Source: Faecalibacterium hattorii
Lineage (GTDB): Bacteria; Bacillota; Clostridia; Oscillospirales; Ruminococcaceae
Assembly (NCBI RefSeq): GCF_003287455.1
Contig: NZ_PRLC01000010.1
Location: 59,396-123,395 of the forward strand
DNA length: 64,000 nucleotides
Reading direction: 5' to 3'
The notes below the pieces were generated by a model, which was not told where the DNA came from, ran no database searches, and worked only from the letters and a program-made list of their open reading frames with translations. The first letter of the stretch is position 1, and every line of letters starts with the position of its first letter. Below, piece by piece: positions 43,194-51,364 of this stretch. A program made the translations under genes and the position numbers.

Positions 43194-44147
43194 ATGATCA
43201 AAGTGCTCTACAACGAACTGGACGGGCCGGAGGGGGTGACGCTCCGGCTGGAAGCAGCGGGCCACGCGGGCTACGCCCCCGCCGGGCAGGACATCGTCTG
43301 CGCTGGGGCAAGCACCCTGATGCAGGCTCTGGTGAGCTTGCTGGCCGGGGAGGAAAGCACCCACAGCGACGCATGGGACGAGCCGGACGGCCCCCGGCTG
43401 GCGGTGGTGGCCGATGCCCCGCAGAAGCCGTGGGTGGAGGGAGCCTTCGAGCTGGCGAAAACGGGCTTTGCCCTGCTGGCCGAGCGCTACCCGGACAACC
43501 TCCGCTTTGCCGACGTGAGCCGCCGGGGCGAACGGGGGATGATGGACCTGCAGCTCTTCGCGGAGGGCGGCGAGGGCGCTGCCCCGGCCCTGAGCGCGGC
43601 CCAGACCCAGCAGGCCATTGCCTCCGGCACCATGAAGCCGGGCAGTGCAAAAGCCGACGAGGCGGCACCGCCCGCACCGGAGGAAACGGCCGAAGAAACC
43701 GGCGGGGAAGGAGGTGAATCAGAATCCAAGCCGCAGCCGGAGCCGCCCCGCCCACCGCTGCCGGAACGGTTTCCGGGCCGGGAGGTCGTGGACGGGCTCC
43801 ACAGCCGCTGGGCCGCAGAGGAAGCGCTGATGCGCCGGATGGTGCCGGAGTTCTCGCTGAAAGAGGAACTGCGCAACCCCGAAATGCGCCGCTTGATGCA
43901 GCTGCCCGGAATGCGGATGGCAGATGCCTACCGGCTGGCCCACTACAATGACGCGCTGCGCCAAGCGGCCCACGACGTAGAACAGGGCGTCGTGGAGCGC
44001 ATCCGCCAGCGCGCCGCCCGCCCGGCGGAAAACGGCACCCGGCCCGGCAGCGCGGCGGTGACGGGAGCCGATGTCTCCCGGATGAGCCGCGCCCAGCGGG
44101 AAGCCTTGGAGCGGAAAGCGCTGCACGGCGAACGGATCGTATTTTGA
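43194..44147 (+). CDS. Prp-type cysteine protease fused to phage scaffold protein
   Basis: 317 residues. Residues 1-~112 match the ribosomal-processing cysteine protease Prp: His24 in GHAGYAPAGQDIVCAGAS and Cys36 are the catalytic pair. Residues ~116-317 look like a scaffold: acidic low-complexity linker (126-195), then a helical end with DAYRLAHYNDALRQAAHDVEQ, RPAENG and SRAQREALERKALHGE. At the joint, MMDLQLFAEGG (116-126) resembles the N-terminus of Firmicute L27 (LNLQFFA), the known Prp cleavage site. Met116 follows GGGGG and could also be an internal start. In related phages Prp and scaffold are usually separate genes. Confidence 0.85.
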   Translation: MIKVLYNELDGPEGVTLRLEAAGHAGYAPAGQDIVCAGASTLMQALVSLLAGEESTHSDAWDEPDGPRLAVVADAPQKPWVEGAFELAKTGFALLAERYPDNLRFADVSRRGERGMMDLQLFAEGGEGAAPALSAAQTQQAIASGTMKPGSAKADEAAPPAPEETAEETGGEGGESESKPQPEPPRPPLPERFPGREVVDGLHSRWAAEEALMRRMVPEFSLKEELRNPEMRRLMQLPGMRMADAYRLAHYNDALRQAAHDVEQGVVERIRQRAARPAENGTRPGSAAVTGADVSRMSRAQREALERKALHGERIVF

Positions 44148-44167
44148 GGACTTGTCACCGCAGCGAT

Positions 44168-44210
44168 CCGCCACCGGCGGCGTCTTGCGGAACGCTCCTG
44201 ATAGGGGAGC
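44168..44210. repeat. Hairpins between scaffold and capsid genes
   Basis: CCGCC-ACC-GGCGG (44168-44180) and GCTCC-TGATAGG-GGAGC (44194-44210). The first is related to the hairpin between terminase and portal genes. No T-tract, so not a terminator. Confidence 0.55.
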
Positions 44211-44247
44211 CAAGAATCGATGAAACAACAAAGAAAGGGAAAACGTT

Positions 44248-45270
44248 ATGAAAAAGCATGAAATGATCGACCTCCAGTTGTTCGCCGACGCATCTGCCGC
44301 GCTGAACAACACCACCAGCACCTCCGGCATGACTGCCGAGATGAAGACCTTCTATGAGAAGCGCCTCATCGATCAGGCCGAGCCGCGCCTCGTCCATGAC
44401 CAGTTTGCGGATTACTACCCGGTGCCCCAGAACGGCGGCAAGACCATCGAGTTCCGCAAGTACGACAGTCTGCCCAAGGCGACCACCCCGCTGACCGAGG
44501 GCGTGACCCCCAACGGTCAGGCTCTGAACGTGACCACCATCACCAGCGACCTGCACCAGTACGGCGGCTGGACCCCGCTGACCGACCAGCTGCAGATGAC
44601 CGCCATCGACAACAATGTGGTACAGGCCACCCGCGTGCTGGCCAGTCAGGCGGGCCGCACCATGGACAGCATCACCCGCGATGTGCTGGCCGGCGGCACC
44701 AATGTCATCTATGCGCCCAAGGTGGCGGCGGACGGCACCGAGTCCGTTGTGAAGAGCCGCGCCAATCTGGACAAGACCTGCACCCTGACCCCGAAGCTGT
44801 TCTTCCGAGCCGCCGCCCAGCTTGGCGCGATGAACGCCGACCCCATCGGCGACAGCTACATCGCCATCATCCACCCCTACGCTGCCTACGACCTGAAGAC
44901 CAGCAAGGAGTTCATCGAGGTGCACAAGTACGCGGACCCGGAGGCCATGTTCCGGGGCGAGATCGGCAAGCTGGGCAACATCCGCTTCATCGAGACCAGC
45001 GAGGCGAAGATCTGGAAGGACGCCACCTGCCCGGCGGGTCTGGCCGTGTTCGGCACGCTGGTGCTGGGCGCTCACGCCTACGGCGTGACCGAGCTGGAAG
45101 GCGGCGGTCTGGAGCACATTGTCAAGCAGCTGGGCTACGGTGATGACCCGCTGAACCAGCGTGCGTCCGTGGGCTGGAAGGGAATGCGCGCCGCCGAGCG
45201 TCTGGTGGAGCAGTACATGATCCGCATTGAAAGTGTGTCGAGCTACTCGGCCAGCGCATCCGCGAACTAA
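44248..45270 (+). CDS. Major capsid protein, N4-gp56 family
   Basis: 340 residues. QAEPRLVHDQFADYYPVPQNGGKTIEFRKYDSLP, TPLTEGVTPNG and QYGGWTPLTDQLQMTAIDN are the conserved blocks of the N4-gp56 HK97-fold capsid proteins. The N-terminus MKKHEMIDLQLFADAS carries the same LQLFA site as the scaffold, so a Prp cut after Ala13 is expected. AAAGGGAAAA lies upstream. Intact and of normal length. Confidence 0.93.
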   Translation: MKKHEMIDLQLFADASAALNNTTSTSGMTAEMKTFYEKRLIDQAEPRLVHDQFADYYPVPQNGGKTIEFRKYDSLPKATTPLTEGVTPNGQALNVTTITSDLHQYGGWTPLTDQLQMTAIDNNVVQATRVLASQAGRTMDSITRDVLAGGTNVIYAPKVAADGTESVVKSRANLDKTCTLTPKLFFRAAAQLGAMNADPIGDSYIAIIHPYAAYDLKTSKEFIEVHKYADPEAMFRGEIGKLGNIRFIETSEAKIWKDATCPAGLAVFGTLVLGAHAYGVTELEGGGLEHIVKQLGYGDDPLNQRASVGWKGMRAAERLVEQYMIRIESVSSYSASASAN

Positions 45271-45330
45271 GTGCCCTCTGCTTAGAGGAAGAACCGTTGG
45301 GCCCTGCGGCAAAGGGCAGGAAGGAGTCAT

Positions 45331-45528
45331 ATGAAAATCAAGCTTTTCAAGGACAACAGCCGGTACAAGGAGGATCTGTTCGTCAGCGTCAACGGGGTGA
45401 ATTATAAGATCCGCCGGGGCGTTGAGGTGGAGGTGCCGCCGGAGGTGGCCGAGGTGCTGGAGCACAGCCAGATGCAGGACGAGCGGACCGCCGCCCGCAT
45501 CGCGGCTGCCGAAAACGGCGTACAGTAA
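45331..45528 (+). CDS. Small virion-cassette protein (65 residues)
   Basis: Follows the capsid gene. Compact beta-rich start (MKIKLFKDNSRYKEDLFVSVNGVNYKIRRG), VEVEVPPEVAEVLEHS, and a charged Ala-rich helix at the end. Its position and size fit a head decoration or accessory protein seen after N4-gp56 capsids in Firmicute phages; exact role unknown. AGGAAGGAG precedes the ATG. Confidence 0.65.
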   Translation: MKIKLFKDNSRYKEDLFVSVNGVNYKIRRGVEVEVPPEVAEVLEHSQMQDERTAARIAAAENGVQ

Positions 45529-45536
45529 CAAACAGC

Positions 45537-45572
45537 GGCCCGGCCGGGAAGATCGCCCAGCCGGGCCTTTTT
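45537..45572 (+). terminator. Intrinsic terminator inside the cassette
   Basis: GGCCCGGC/GCCGGGCC stem followed by TTTTT. It would lower expression of the tail-side genes relative to the capsid, a common arrangement for capsid genes needed in large amounts. Confidence 0.8.
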
Positions 45573-45588
45573 CGAAAGGAGCGATGAG

Positions 45589-45975
45589 ATGACCGTTAGA
45601 GAAGCGCTGGACCGCGCCGCAGAGCTGCGGCCGGGGTGCAAGCTTTCGGACGAGACGCGCAGACGCTGGCTCTGCGAGGAGGATGCCATGCTGCGCAAGC
45701 TGTATTTTGAGAAAAGCGGCGCGGCCGGGTACGAAAAAGTCGGTGCCGATGCGGCATGGTCTGGCAGCACCCTGCCGGACAGCACGGAGCTGCTGGTGCC
45801 GGTGCCCTACGACACCCTCTACCCGCACTTCCTCTGCGCCCGCATCGACGCGGCGCTGGGGGAGACCGACCGCTACGCCGGGGAACAGGCGCAGTACAAC
45901 AGCATCCTGAGCGGACTGGCCGCCGGGCTGCGGCAGGAGAACCTGCCCCGCCGACGGGTGCGCTGGCGCTGGTGA
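45589..45975 (+). CDS. Head-tail connector/adaptor-like protein
   Basis: 128 residues. N-terminal helices (TVREALDRAAELRPGCKLSDETRRRWLCEEDA), then a hydrophobic block LLVPVPYDTLYPHFLCARIDAALGETDRYAGEQAQYN, the usual pattern of small helical adaptors that bind under the portal. Position between capsid and large tail protein supports this. Basic C-terminus (RRRVRWRW). Confidence 0.6.
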   Translation: MTVREALDRAAELRPGCKLSDETRRRWLCEEDAMLRKLYFEKSGAAGYEKVGADAAWSGSTLPDSTELLVPVPYDTLYPHFLCARIDAALGETDRYAGEQAQYNSILSGLAAGLRQENLPRRRVRWRW

Positions 45976-45988
45976 GGAGGGAAAAACG

Positions 45989-47875
45989 ATGGCACTGGCA
46001 AACCGTGCGGGGCTGAAAAACACCCGCACCCTGCTGCGGGCCTTCGGTGGGCTGAACGAGACGTACAGCTGCACCGAGGCCGAATGCAGCAGCGGCAAGA
46101 ATTTCTCGGCCCGGAATTTCCCGGCGCTGAGCACCCGCATCCCCCGCCGGAAGCTGCGGACGGCGGCCCCCGTGAACGGAATGTACCACCTGAACGGGCT
46201 GCTGGTGGTGGAAGGGACGAATCTCTGCTACAGCACCGACGACGCCCCGCAGACGGTGCAGACCGTGGAAAACGTCGTGACCGACAGCAAAAAGGTGCTG
46301 GTGGGCATGGGCACCAAGATCATCATCTTCCCGGACAAGGCGGCCTTTGATACGAAAGACCTGTCCGTGACGCCGTTGGCGGCGGCGTGGACGAATGGGA
46401 ACGCGGATGTGGTGCTGACGCCCTGCGACGCGGCGGGGAAGACCTACACCGTCAAGAACCGGGGCCCCAAGGAGCCGACAGACCCCGCAGACGGCGACCT
46501 GTTCCTCAAGGTAGTCAACTCGCAGGTGCCCTACAGCAGCGAAAGCATCCTCGAAATCTACAGCGAGGCTTCGGGCAACTGGTCGGCCATTGAACTGAAC
46601 TGGTGCCGGATCGAGTGCAAGGGCATCGGGGCCGATTTTGCAGTCTGGGATACCGTGACGCTGAGCGGCATCAAGGACGACGATGGCGGGTATTGGAAGG
46701 GGCTGAAGGGGGACCGCATCGTCTACGCCCGCGGCGAGGACTGGGTGCAGGTCCGGGCCGAGCCCGGCGGCGATTACTTCTACGGCACCCTGACCAAGAG
46801 CGGAGACGTCATCCGCTGGAAGAGCATCGACGGCAAGGGCAGCGGCTTGGAGGGCAGCCCCGACCCGTTCCGGCTGGAGCGGCGGGTGCCCGACCTCGAT
46901 TACCTGACCGAGTGCGACAACCGGCTGTGGGGCTGCTCCAAGGCGGAAAATGCCATCTACGGCTGCAAGCTGGGCGACCCGACCAACTGGTTCTCCTACC
47001 GGGGCATCGCGGAGGACAGCTACGCCGTGACCGTGGGCAGCGACGGGGATTTTACCGGCGCGTCCACCTGTCTGGGCTATGTGCTCTTTTTCAAGGAGAA
47101 CTGCATCCACAAGCTGTACGGCTCCAAGCCCTCGGACTTTCAGCTCAGTGCCATCCGCTGCCGGGGCGTGGCGCGGAACGCCAGCCGCAGCCTCTGCGTG
47201 CTGAACGAGACGCTGTATTACCTCTCGCCGGACGGTGTGATGGCGTGGGACGGCAGCGTGCCCAGCAAGGTATCCGAAAAACTGAACACCGCCCGGCTGT
47301 CCAATGTGCGGGCAGCAGTGGGCGGTGCGCTGGATGGACGGTATTACCTGTATCTCGTGCGGGACAGCGGCGGGGAGAAGCCCGAAGAGCGGCTGCTGGT
47401 CTACGACACCGAGCGGGGCCTGTGGCAGGAGGAGAACGGCTGCTCCTACGAGATGGCCAGTACCGGCGGCCAGCTCTACCTCTGGGACGGGGCGGACATC
47501 TGGGCTGCCGACCCCAGCCGCGAAAGCGACTGGCAGACCACCGAGGGCGTGGAGGCGACCATCCCCTTTGAACTCATCACGGGGGATATCGGGCTGGACG
47601 GGGCGGAGGACCGCTACCTCTCCCGGCTGACCCTCCGGCTGGACGCCGACTGCGCCAGTACCGTGGCGCTGGAAGTGAGCTATGACGGCGGCGGGTGGGA
47701 GCCTGTGGCCGCGTGGCAGGTGAGCGGCCAGCGGAAGAACTTTGACCAGAGTTTTGTGCCCCGCCGGTGCAGCACGCTCCGGCTCCGGCTGCGCGGCGAA
47801 GGGCAGATCACCCTGCGCAGTCTGGCGCGGACCATCGCTTCGGCGCGGGGCGGCATTTTAGAACAGGAGGTATGA
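45989..47875 (+). CDS. Large virion structural protein, probable beta-propeller tail/stopper component
   Basis: 628 residues. The N-terminus (FGGLNETYSCTEAECSSGKNFSARNFPALSTR) resembles the start of podovirus-like stabilisation/tail proteins. Repeated short beta units with W/Y-D-G turns (ECDNRLWGCS, NWFSYRGIAED, GVMAWDGS, RGLWQEENG, LYLWDGADIWAAD) suggest propeller blades in the middle; the C-terminal ~110 residues look like a beta-sandwich. It may plug or extend the portal, or bind cell surface sugar. No close family recognised. Overlaps neither neighbour. Confidence 0.6.
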   Translation: MALANRAGLKNTRTLLRAFGGLNETYSCTEAECSSGKNFSARNFPALSTRIPRRKLRTAAPVNGMYHLNGLLVVEGTNLCYSTDDAPQTVQTVENVVTDSKKVLVGMGTKIIIFPDKAAFDTKDLSVTPLAAAWTNGNADVVLTPCDAAGKTYTVKNRGPKEPTDPADGDLFLKVVNSQVPYSSESILEIYSEASGNWSAIELNWCRIECKGIGADFAVWDTVTLSGIKDDDGGYWKGLKGDRIVYARGEDWVQVRAEPGGDYFYGTLTKSGDVIRWKSIDGKGSGLEGSPDPFRLERRVPDLDYLTECDNRLWGCSKAENAIYGCKLGDPTNWFSYRGIAEDSYAVTVGSDGDFTGASTCLGYVLFFKENCIHKLYGSKPSDFQLSAIRCRGVARNASRSLCVLNETLYYLSPDGVMAWDGSVPSKVSEKLNTARLSNVRAAVGGALDGRYYLYLVRDSGGEKPEERLLVYDTERGLWQEENGCSYEMASTGGQLYLWDGADIWAADPSRESDWQTTEGVEATIPFELITGDIGLDGAEDRYLSRLTLRLDADCASTVALEVSYDGGGWEPVAAWQVSGQRKNFDQSFVPRRCSTLRLRLRGEGQITLRSLARTIASARGGILEQEV

Positions 47876-47878
47876 CGG

Positions 47879-48064
47879 ATGGCAAGTGTTTCCGGTTTGA
47901 GCAAGCTGGGACTGCCGAAACTCAGCGACAATATGGACCCGGAGGATGCCCGCGCACTGCGGAATTACCTCTACCAGATGCAGGAGCAGCTGCAGTATGT
48001 GCTGACCAATCTGGACATCGAAAACGTATCGGATGAGCTGGGCACCAAGCTGCGCAGCCTGTGA
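47879..48064 (+). CDS. Small helical virion-cassette protein (61 residues)
   Basis: AGGAGG lies 9 bases before the ATG. Product: Ser/Gly/Leu start, then one long helix (DPEDARALRNYLYQMQEQLQYVLTNLDIENV). May be a tail fibre chaperone or structural peptide. The frame is intact; family unknown. Confidence 0.6.
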   Translation: MASVSGLSKLGLPKLSDNMDPEDARALRNYLYQMQEQLQYVLTNLDIENVSDELGTKLRSL

Positions 48065-48080
48065 GGAGAAAGGAGAACCT

Positions 48081-49355
48081 ATGGCGAACGACGAAAGGAA
48101 GAGATCGTACTCCACCGAGGGGCTGAACAGCCGGCAGGAGGTGCAGAACGCGCTGGCCTCGGCGGGGTACCGCCCCTCTGACAGCGTGACGGCTGCGGGC
48201 AATGCCCTGAAGGAACTGCAGGAGAACCGCCCCGGCGACTATGAAAGCAAATATCAGGACCGGATCGACGCGGCGCTGGACGACCTGAGCGGGAAGAAGG
48301 ACTTCAGCTACAATTACGTCAATGACCCGCTTTACCACCAGTATGCACAGGTGTACACCCAGAACGCCCACAACGCCAGCGCGGACGCAGCGGCACAGGC
48401 GGCGGCGCTGACCGGCGGCTACGGCTCCAGCTACGCGGCCAGCGTGGCCCAGCAAGCGTACCAGCAGCAGATCGGGGCGCTGAATCTGGCCATCCCGACC
48501 CTGTACCAGTTGGCACTGGACACCTACGACAGCAGCGGCGATGCCCTTGTGACGCGGCTGGACCAGCTCAGCGCGCAGGAACAGAACGCGCAGGGGCTGT
48601 ACAACCAGAAACTTTCGGATTATTACACTCAGCTTGAACAGTTGGGCAGTGCCTACAACAGCGCCTACCAGAAGGATTACGGCCGGTATCAGGACTACCT
48701 GAGCCGCCTGAACACCCTGTACGGTTACTATTCCCAGCAGGAACAGCAGCAGGCGGCCAAGAAGCAGCAGTGGTTCAACAATGCCGTCACGGCGCTGGGC
48801 GTCGTGGGCGACGCGGTGCAGCTTCTGGTTTCCGGCACCACGGGCCTCGGCTCGCTGGCTGGTTCGCTGCTGAACACCGGGTACAACATCTATGCCAACA
48901 ACCGCGATTACGAGGCCGACCGCGCCGACACCGCGTGGAACCAGCAGATGCAGGAGAAAAAATATCAGGACGGCCTGACGCAGCAGCAGTTCGACAACAC
49001 CCTTGCCCAGCAGCAGTATCAGGACAAGCTCCGCCAGCAGCAGTTCACCAACGATGTGACCAGCCAACGGCTGAACATCGCGAAGGGGGAATGGGCGCTG
49101 AAGCAGTCGAAGGCAGCGCAGCAGGTCCAAAAGGCCAGCGCGGATGCGGCGGCGAAAAGCAGCACCGGCCAACTGGGCAGCACCGGCGGCCTGACCGTGG
49201 GCAAGAGCGGCGTTTCCTCCGGCGGCACCGTGCCCTATACCGCCGCCCGGATGCGCAGTCAGGGCAAGAATGATGCGGCCATCCGCACCGAGCTGCTGAA
49301 AGAGGGGTACAGCAGCGGGGAGGTGGCGAGAATCATGAGGCAGCTCAACAGCTAA
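48081..49355 (+). CDS. Gln/Ala/Tyr-rich long coiled protein, probable ejection or tail-associated protein
   Basis: 424 residues from the ATG at 48081 (AAAGGAGAA upstream). Nearly all helical, very rich in Gln, Ala, Tyr and Asp, with a hydrophobic segment in the middle (VTALGVVGDAVQLLVSGTTGLGSLAGSLLNTGYNIYANN, about residues 235-273) and heptad-like QQQ repeats after it. The C-terminal 50 residues form a short helical domain (GKNDAAIRTELLKEGYSSGEVARIMRQL). This pattern fits internal virion (ejection) proteins of short-tailed phages that cross the membrane with DNA; that is inference from composition and position. Last gene of the cassette. Confidence 0.55.
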   Translation: MANDERKRSYSTEGLNSRQEVQNALASAGYRPSDSVTAAGNALKELQENRPGDYESKYQDRIDAALDDLSGKKDFSYNYVNDPLYHQYAQVYTQNAHNASADAAAQAAALTGGYGSSYAASVAQQAYQQQIGALNLAIPTLYQLALDTYDSSGDALVTRLDQLSAQEQNAQGLYNQKLSDYYTQLEQLGSAYNSAYQKDYGRYQDYLSRLNTLYGYYSQQEQQQAAKKQQWFNNAVTALGVVGDAVQLLVSGTTGLGSLAGSLLNTGYNIYANNRDYEADRADTAWNQQMQEKKYQDGLTQQQFDNTLAQQQYQDKLRQQQFTNDVTSQRLNIAKGEWALKQSKAAQQVQKASADAAAKSSTGQLGSTGGLTVGKSGVSSGGTVPYTAARMRSQGKNDAAIRTELLKEGYSSGEVARIMRQLNS

Positions 49356-49360
49356 ACAAA

Positions 49361-49410
49361 CAGCCGCAGTGCAGGAGATGCTTTTTCCTGCGCTGCGGCT
49401 GTTTTTGTTT
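49361..49410 (+). terminator. Intrinsic terminator closing the virion cassette
   Basis: CAGCCGCAGTGCAGGA/TCCTGCGCTGCGGCTG stem then TTTTTG. Confidence 0.92.
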
Positions 49411-49464
49411 GAACGGGAAGAACAGAATACAGGCTTTGGGACCCGGCTGCTTTCATGAGAGAGC

Positions 49465-49730
49465 AGCCCCGGTAGACATTCCTAGGGGTCTAGGACCCGC
49501 GGGCTAAGCGACAGCCCAGTGGGCTGATCGCTTGCGGTGCAATGCACCGCCGCCCTGTTCGAACCCCACAAGGCACTATAATAAAAAAAGATGCAGAAGC
49601 CCCGGTAGACATTCCTAAGGGTCTAGGACCCGCGGGCTAAGCGACAGCCCAGTGGGCTGATCGCTTACGGTGCAATGCACCGCCGCCCTGTTCGAACCCC
49701 ACAAGGCACTGTGATAAAAAAAGATGCAGA
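49465..49730. repeat. 133 bp tandem duplication with tRNA-His 3' fragments
   Basis: Two copies (49465-49597, 49598-49730) differ at about five positions. Each holds an AAGCGA..GGGCT hairpin, GCGGTGCA/TGCACCGC, the 20-base string GTTCGAACCCCACAAGGCAC (49557, 49690) and an A-rich AAAAAAAGATGCAGAAG end. The string is the T-arm/acceptor end of the adjacent tRNA-His, one base different, but in the opposite orientation to that gene. No ORF. Confidence 0.9.
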
Positions 49731-49754
49731 AGCAATCGCTTCTGCATCTTTTTT
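49717..49754. terminator. Bidirectional terminator of the tRNA operon
   Basis: AAGATGCAGAAGC-AATC-GCTTCTGCATCTT, with A-run on one side and T-run on the other. Serves the minus-strand tRNA transcript. Confidence 0.9.
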
Positions 49755-49759
49755 GAGAG

Positions 49760-49834
49760 GGTGCCTTGTGGGATTCGAACCCACGGTCTCCAGATCCACA
49801 ATCTGGCGCGTTAACCGACTACGCTAAAGGCACC
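49760..49834 (-). tRNA. tRNA-His (anticodon GTG)
   Basis: Full cloverleaf on the minus strand: acceptor GGTGCCT../AGGCACC including the extra 5' G that pairs with C73, anticodon arm CAGAT-TGTGGA-TCTG type with GTG, T-loop GGGTTCGAATCCC. CCA is not encoded. Confidence 0.95.
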
Positions 49835-49841
49835 ACATAAA

Positions 49842-49915
<74 letters not shown>

Positions 49916-49980
49916 ACGTTGTTATCCCATTGGGTTCCTTATCTTGGACAGCGAGCCGTCGGCGGCGGGCTGCGAGAGAT

Positions 49981-50009
49981 ATAATACCATACCCATCCGG
50001 TTCTGTCAA
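49981..50009 (-). promoter_or_regulatory. Promoter of the tRNA-Arg/tRNA-His operon
   Basis: Minus strand TTGACA, 17-base spacer, TATTAT, about 65 bp before tRNA-Arg. Confidence 0.88.
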
Positions 50010-50061
50010 GCAAAAATACCAATTTTTTTGAAATTTTTTCGCCGGGTGGGGCACGATGCGG

Positions 50062-50601
50062 TCAGAAAATCCACATTCCGACATAGCCAAGTGCAAAACC
50101 GAGAGCTGCCCCGGCGAGGACATCCCGCGGGAAGTGGACCCCGGCCAGCACCCGCAGCACACAGATGGCGGCGGCCACGACCACCATGGCGACCCCGGCG
50201 GCGGGATAGAAGTAGAGCCAGACCATTGCCAGCACCGCCGCGCTCAGGGCATGGCGGGAGGGGAAGGAATGGCCGTGGGTCTCCTTTTCCACCAGCGGAG
50301 TGAAGCCGGGTTGCTCATAGGGGCGGGGGAAGTTGAGCTTGGCCCGCAGCACCGTTCCGCCGAAGAAGACGAACCCCGGCACGAGAATGGCGCGGGCGAT
50401 GAGCTGCATAAAATCAAGAGCGGTTTGGTTCAGCCCCACTTGCAGCAGCCGGAACCACTGGACGTTCAACAGCACGAGGAGCAACGGGTAGCAGACGAAG
50501 GGCACCGCCGGGAGCCAGCGGTTGAGGGCGATGACGGCCGTTCTGACCGCAGGGTGGGCCTCCATCCAGTGCAAAAGCTTCTGATAGCGTTCCGGTGTCA
50601 T
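50062..50601 (-). CDS. PAP2 family phosphatase
   Basis: 179 residues with about five helices. The three phosphatase motifs are visible: R-AKLNFP-RP (first position Arg in place of Lys), HSFPSRHAL and RVLAGVHFPRD. Dephosphorylates lipid phosphates such as undecaprenyl diphosphate or phosphatidate at the outer membrane face. ATG behind GGAGG, 21 bp after the DUF1643 gene. Confidence 0.88.
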   Translation of the reverse strand: MTPERYQKLLHWMEAHPAVRTAVIALNRWLPAVPFVCYPLLLVLLNVQWFRLLQVGLNQTALDFMQLIARAILVPGFVFFGGTVLRAKLNFPRPYEQPGFTPLVEKETHGHSFPSRHALSAAVLAMVWLYFYPAAGVAMVVVAAAICVLRVLAGVHFPRDVLAGAALGFALGYVGMWIF

Positions 50602-50622
50602 GGTGCAGCCCTCCTGAAAAAA

Positions 50623-51186
50623 TCAAAAACAGGTGTCGAGATAGTTCTCCACATCAAAGGGTTCCGGGGTGGAATCCTTGCGCAGATAGAGGGGGTGGTG
50701 GGGGTGGCCCTTTTTGCTCCGCTTGCCAAAGGTGACCCACGGGATGTCCCGCTCACGGGTCAGGGCCACCATCTCCCGCATCAGGCTGGGCAGATAGTCC
50801 CGCTTCTCGATCAGGGTGCCCCATGCGGCCCACATGGTCGGCTCAGTCTCGGCGAGGACGGCCTTGAGCCAGCGCAGATTCTCGTGGCAGAGGGCCCGGT
50901 CGGGGGTCTTGTCCATATCGTTGGGGTCGGTGGCACGCTGGGGGTAAACATTGAACATGATCCAACTGTCGAACCCGTTGGCGGCGGCAAGGCGCTCCAC
51001 ACTTTTCAGGGTGGGGTCCAGCGCACCGGGCTGAGCGGTGCTGGGGTTGATGCCGATGCAGACCAGCGGATGTCTGCCCACCCGGCCCAGAACGTAGCGG
51101 TAGGGCTGGTAGGTGTGGGGTTCGTAATACCAGATGCCGCCGGGGTATTCGCCCGCTTCCAGACGGGGCAGCTGTTCCGTTTGCAT
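50623..51186 (-). CDS. DUF1643 domain protein
   Basis: 187 residues. CIGINPSTAQPGALDPTLKSVERLAAANGFDSWIMFNVYPQRATDP is the DUF1643 core (N-PS-TA ... RATDP). Function not established. The C-terminal part has a basic His-rich stretch (KRSKKGHPHHPLYL). Ribosome site GAGGT. Upstream partner of the PAP2 gene. Confidence 0.85.
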   Translation of the reverse strand: MQTEQLPRLEAGEYPGGIWYYEPHTYQPYRYVLGRVGRHPLVCIGINPSTAQPGALDPTLKSVERLAAANGFDSWIMFNVYPQRATDPNDMDKTPDRALCHENLRWLKAVLAETEPTMWAAWGTLIEKRDYLPSLMREMVALTRERDIPWVTFGKRSKKGHPHHPLYLRKDSTPEPFDVENYLDTCF

Positions 51187-51287
51187 AGTGACTACCTCTC
51201 AAAATTCGATCTTTCTATTTATCGTACCTGAAAAAAGAATGGAAATCAACACCTTTGGGGGAGAAAGTCTCCCACAAATCAAAATTT

Positions 51288-51298
51288 CATGGTATACT
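51288..51298 (+). promoter_or_regulatory. Extended -10 promoter of the ParB-like/BMP gene
   Basis: TGGTATACT (TGnTATAAT type) with no strong -35, ~65 bp before the ATG at 51365. Confidence 0.5.
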
Positions 51299-51364
51299 GT
51301 CCTTGGAGCCGTAGGCTCTGAAAAAAGGAAGATCAGCTTTGCATTCTTTGAAAGGAGTCTTGCT

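Noticed and set aside
39636..43364. A 1242-codon open frame antisense to terminase, portal and the scaffold gene
   Set aside because: GC-rich coding DNA leaves the opposite strand open. The product is low-complexity (His/Val/Gly/Leu-rich) with no motifs, while the plus-strand frames have clear families.
49465..49730. Possible CRISPR-like array
   Set aside because: Only two 133 bp units, no short repeat/spacer pattern and no cas genes; it is a tandem duplication.
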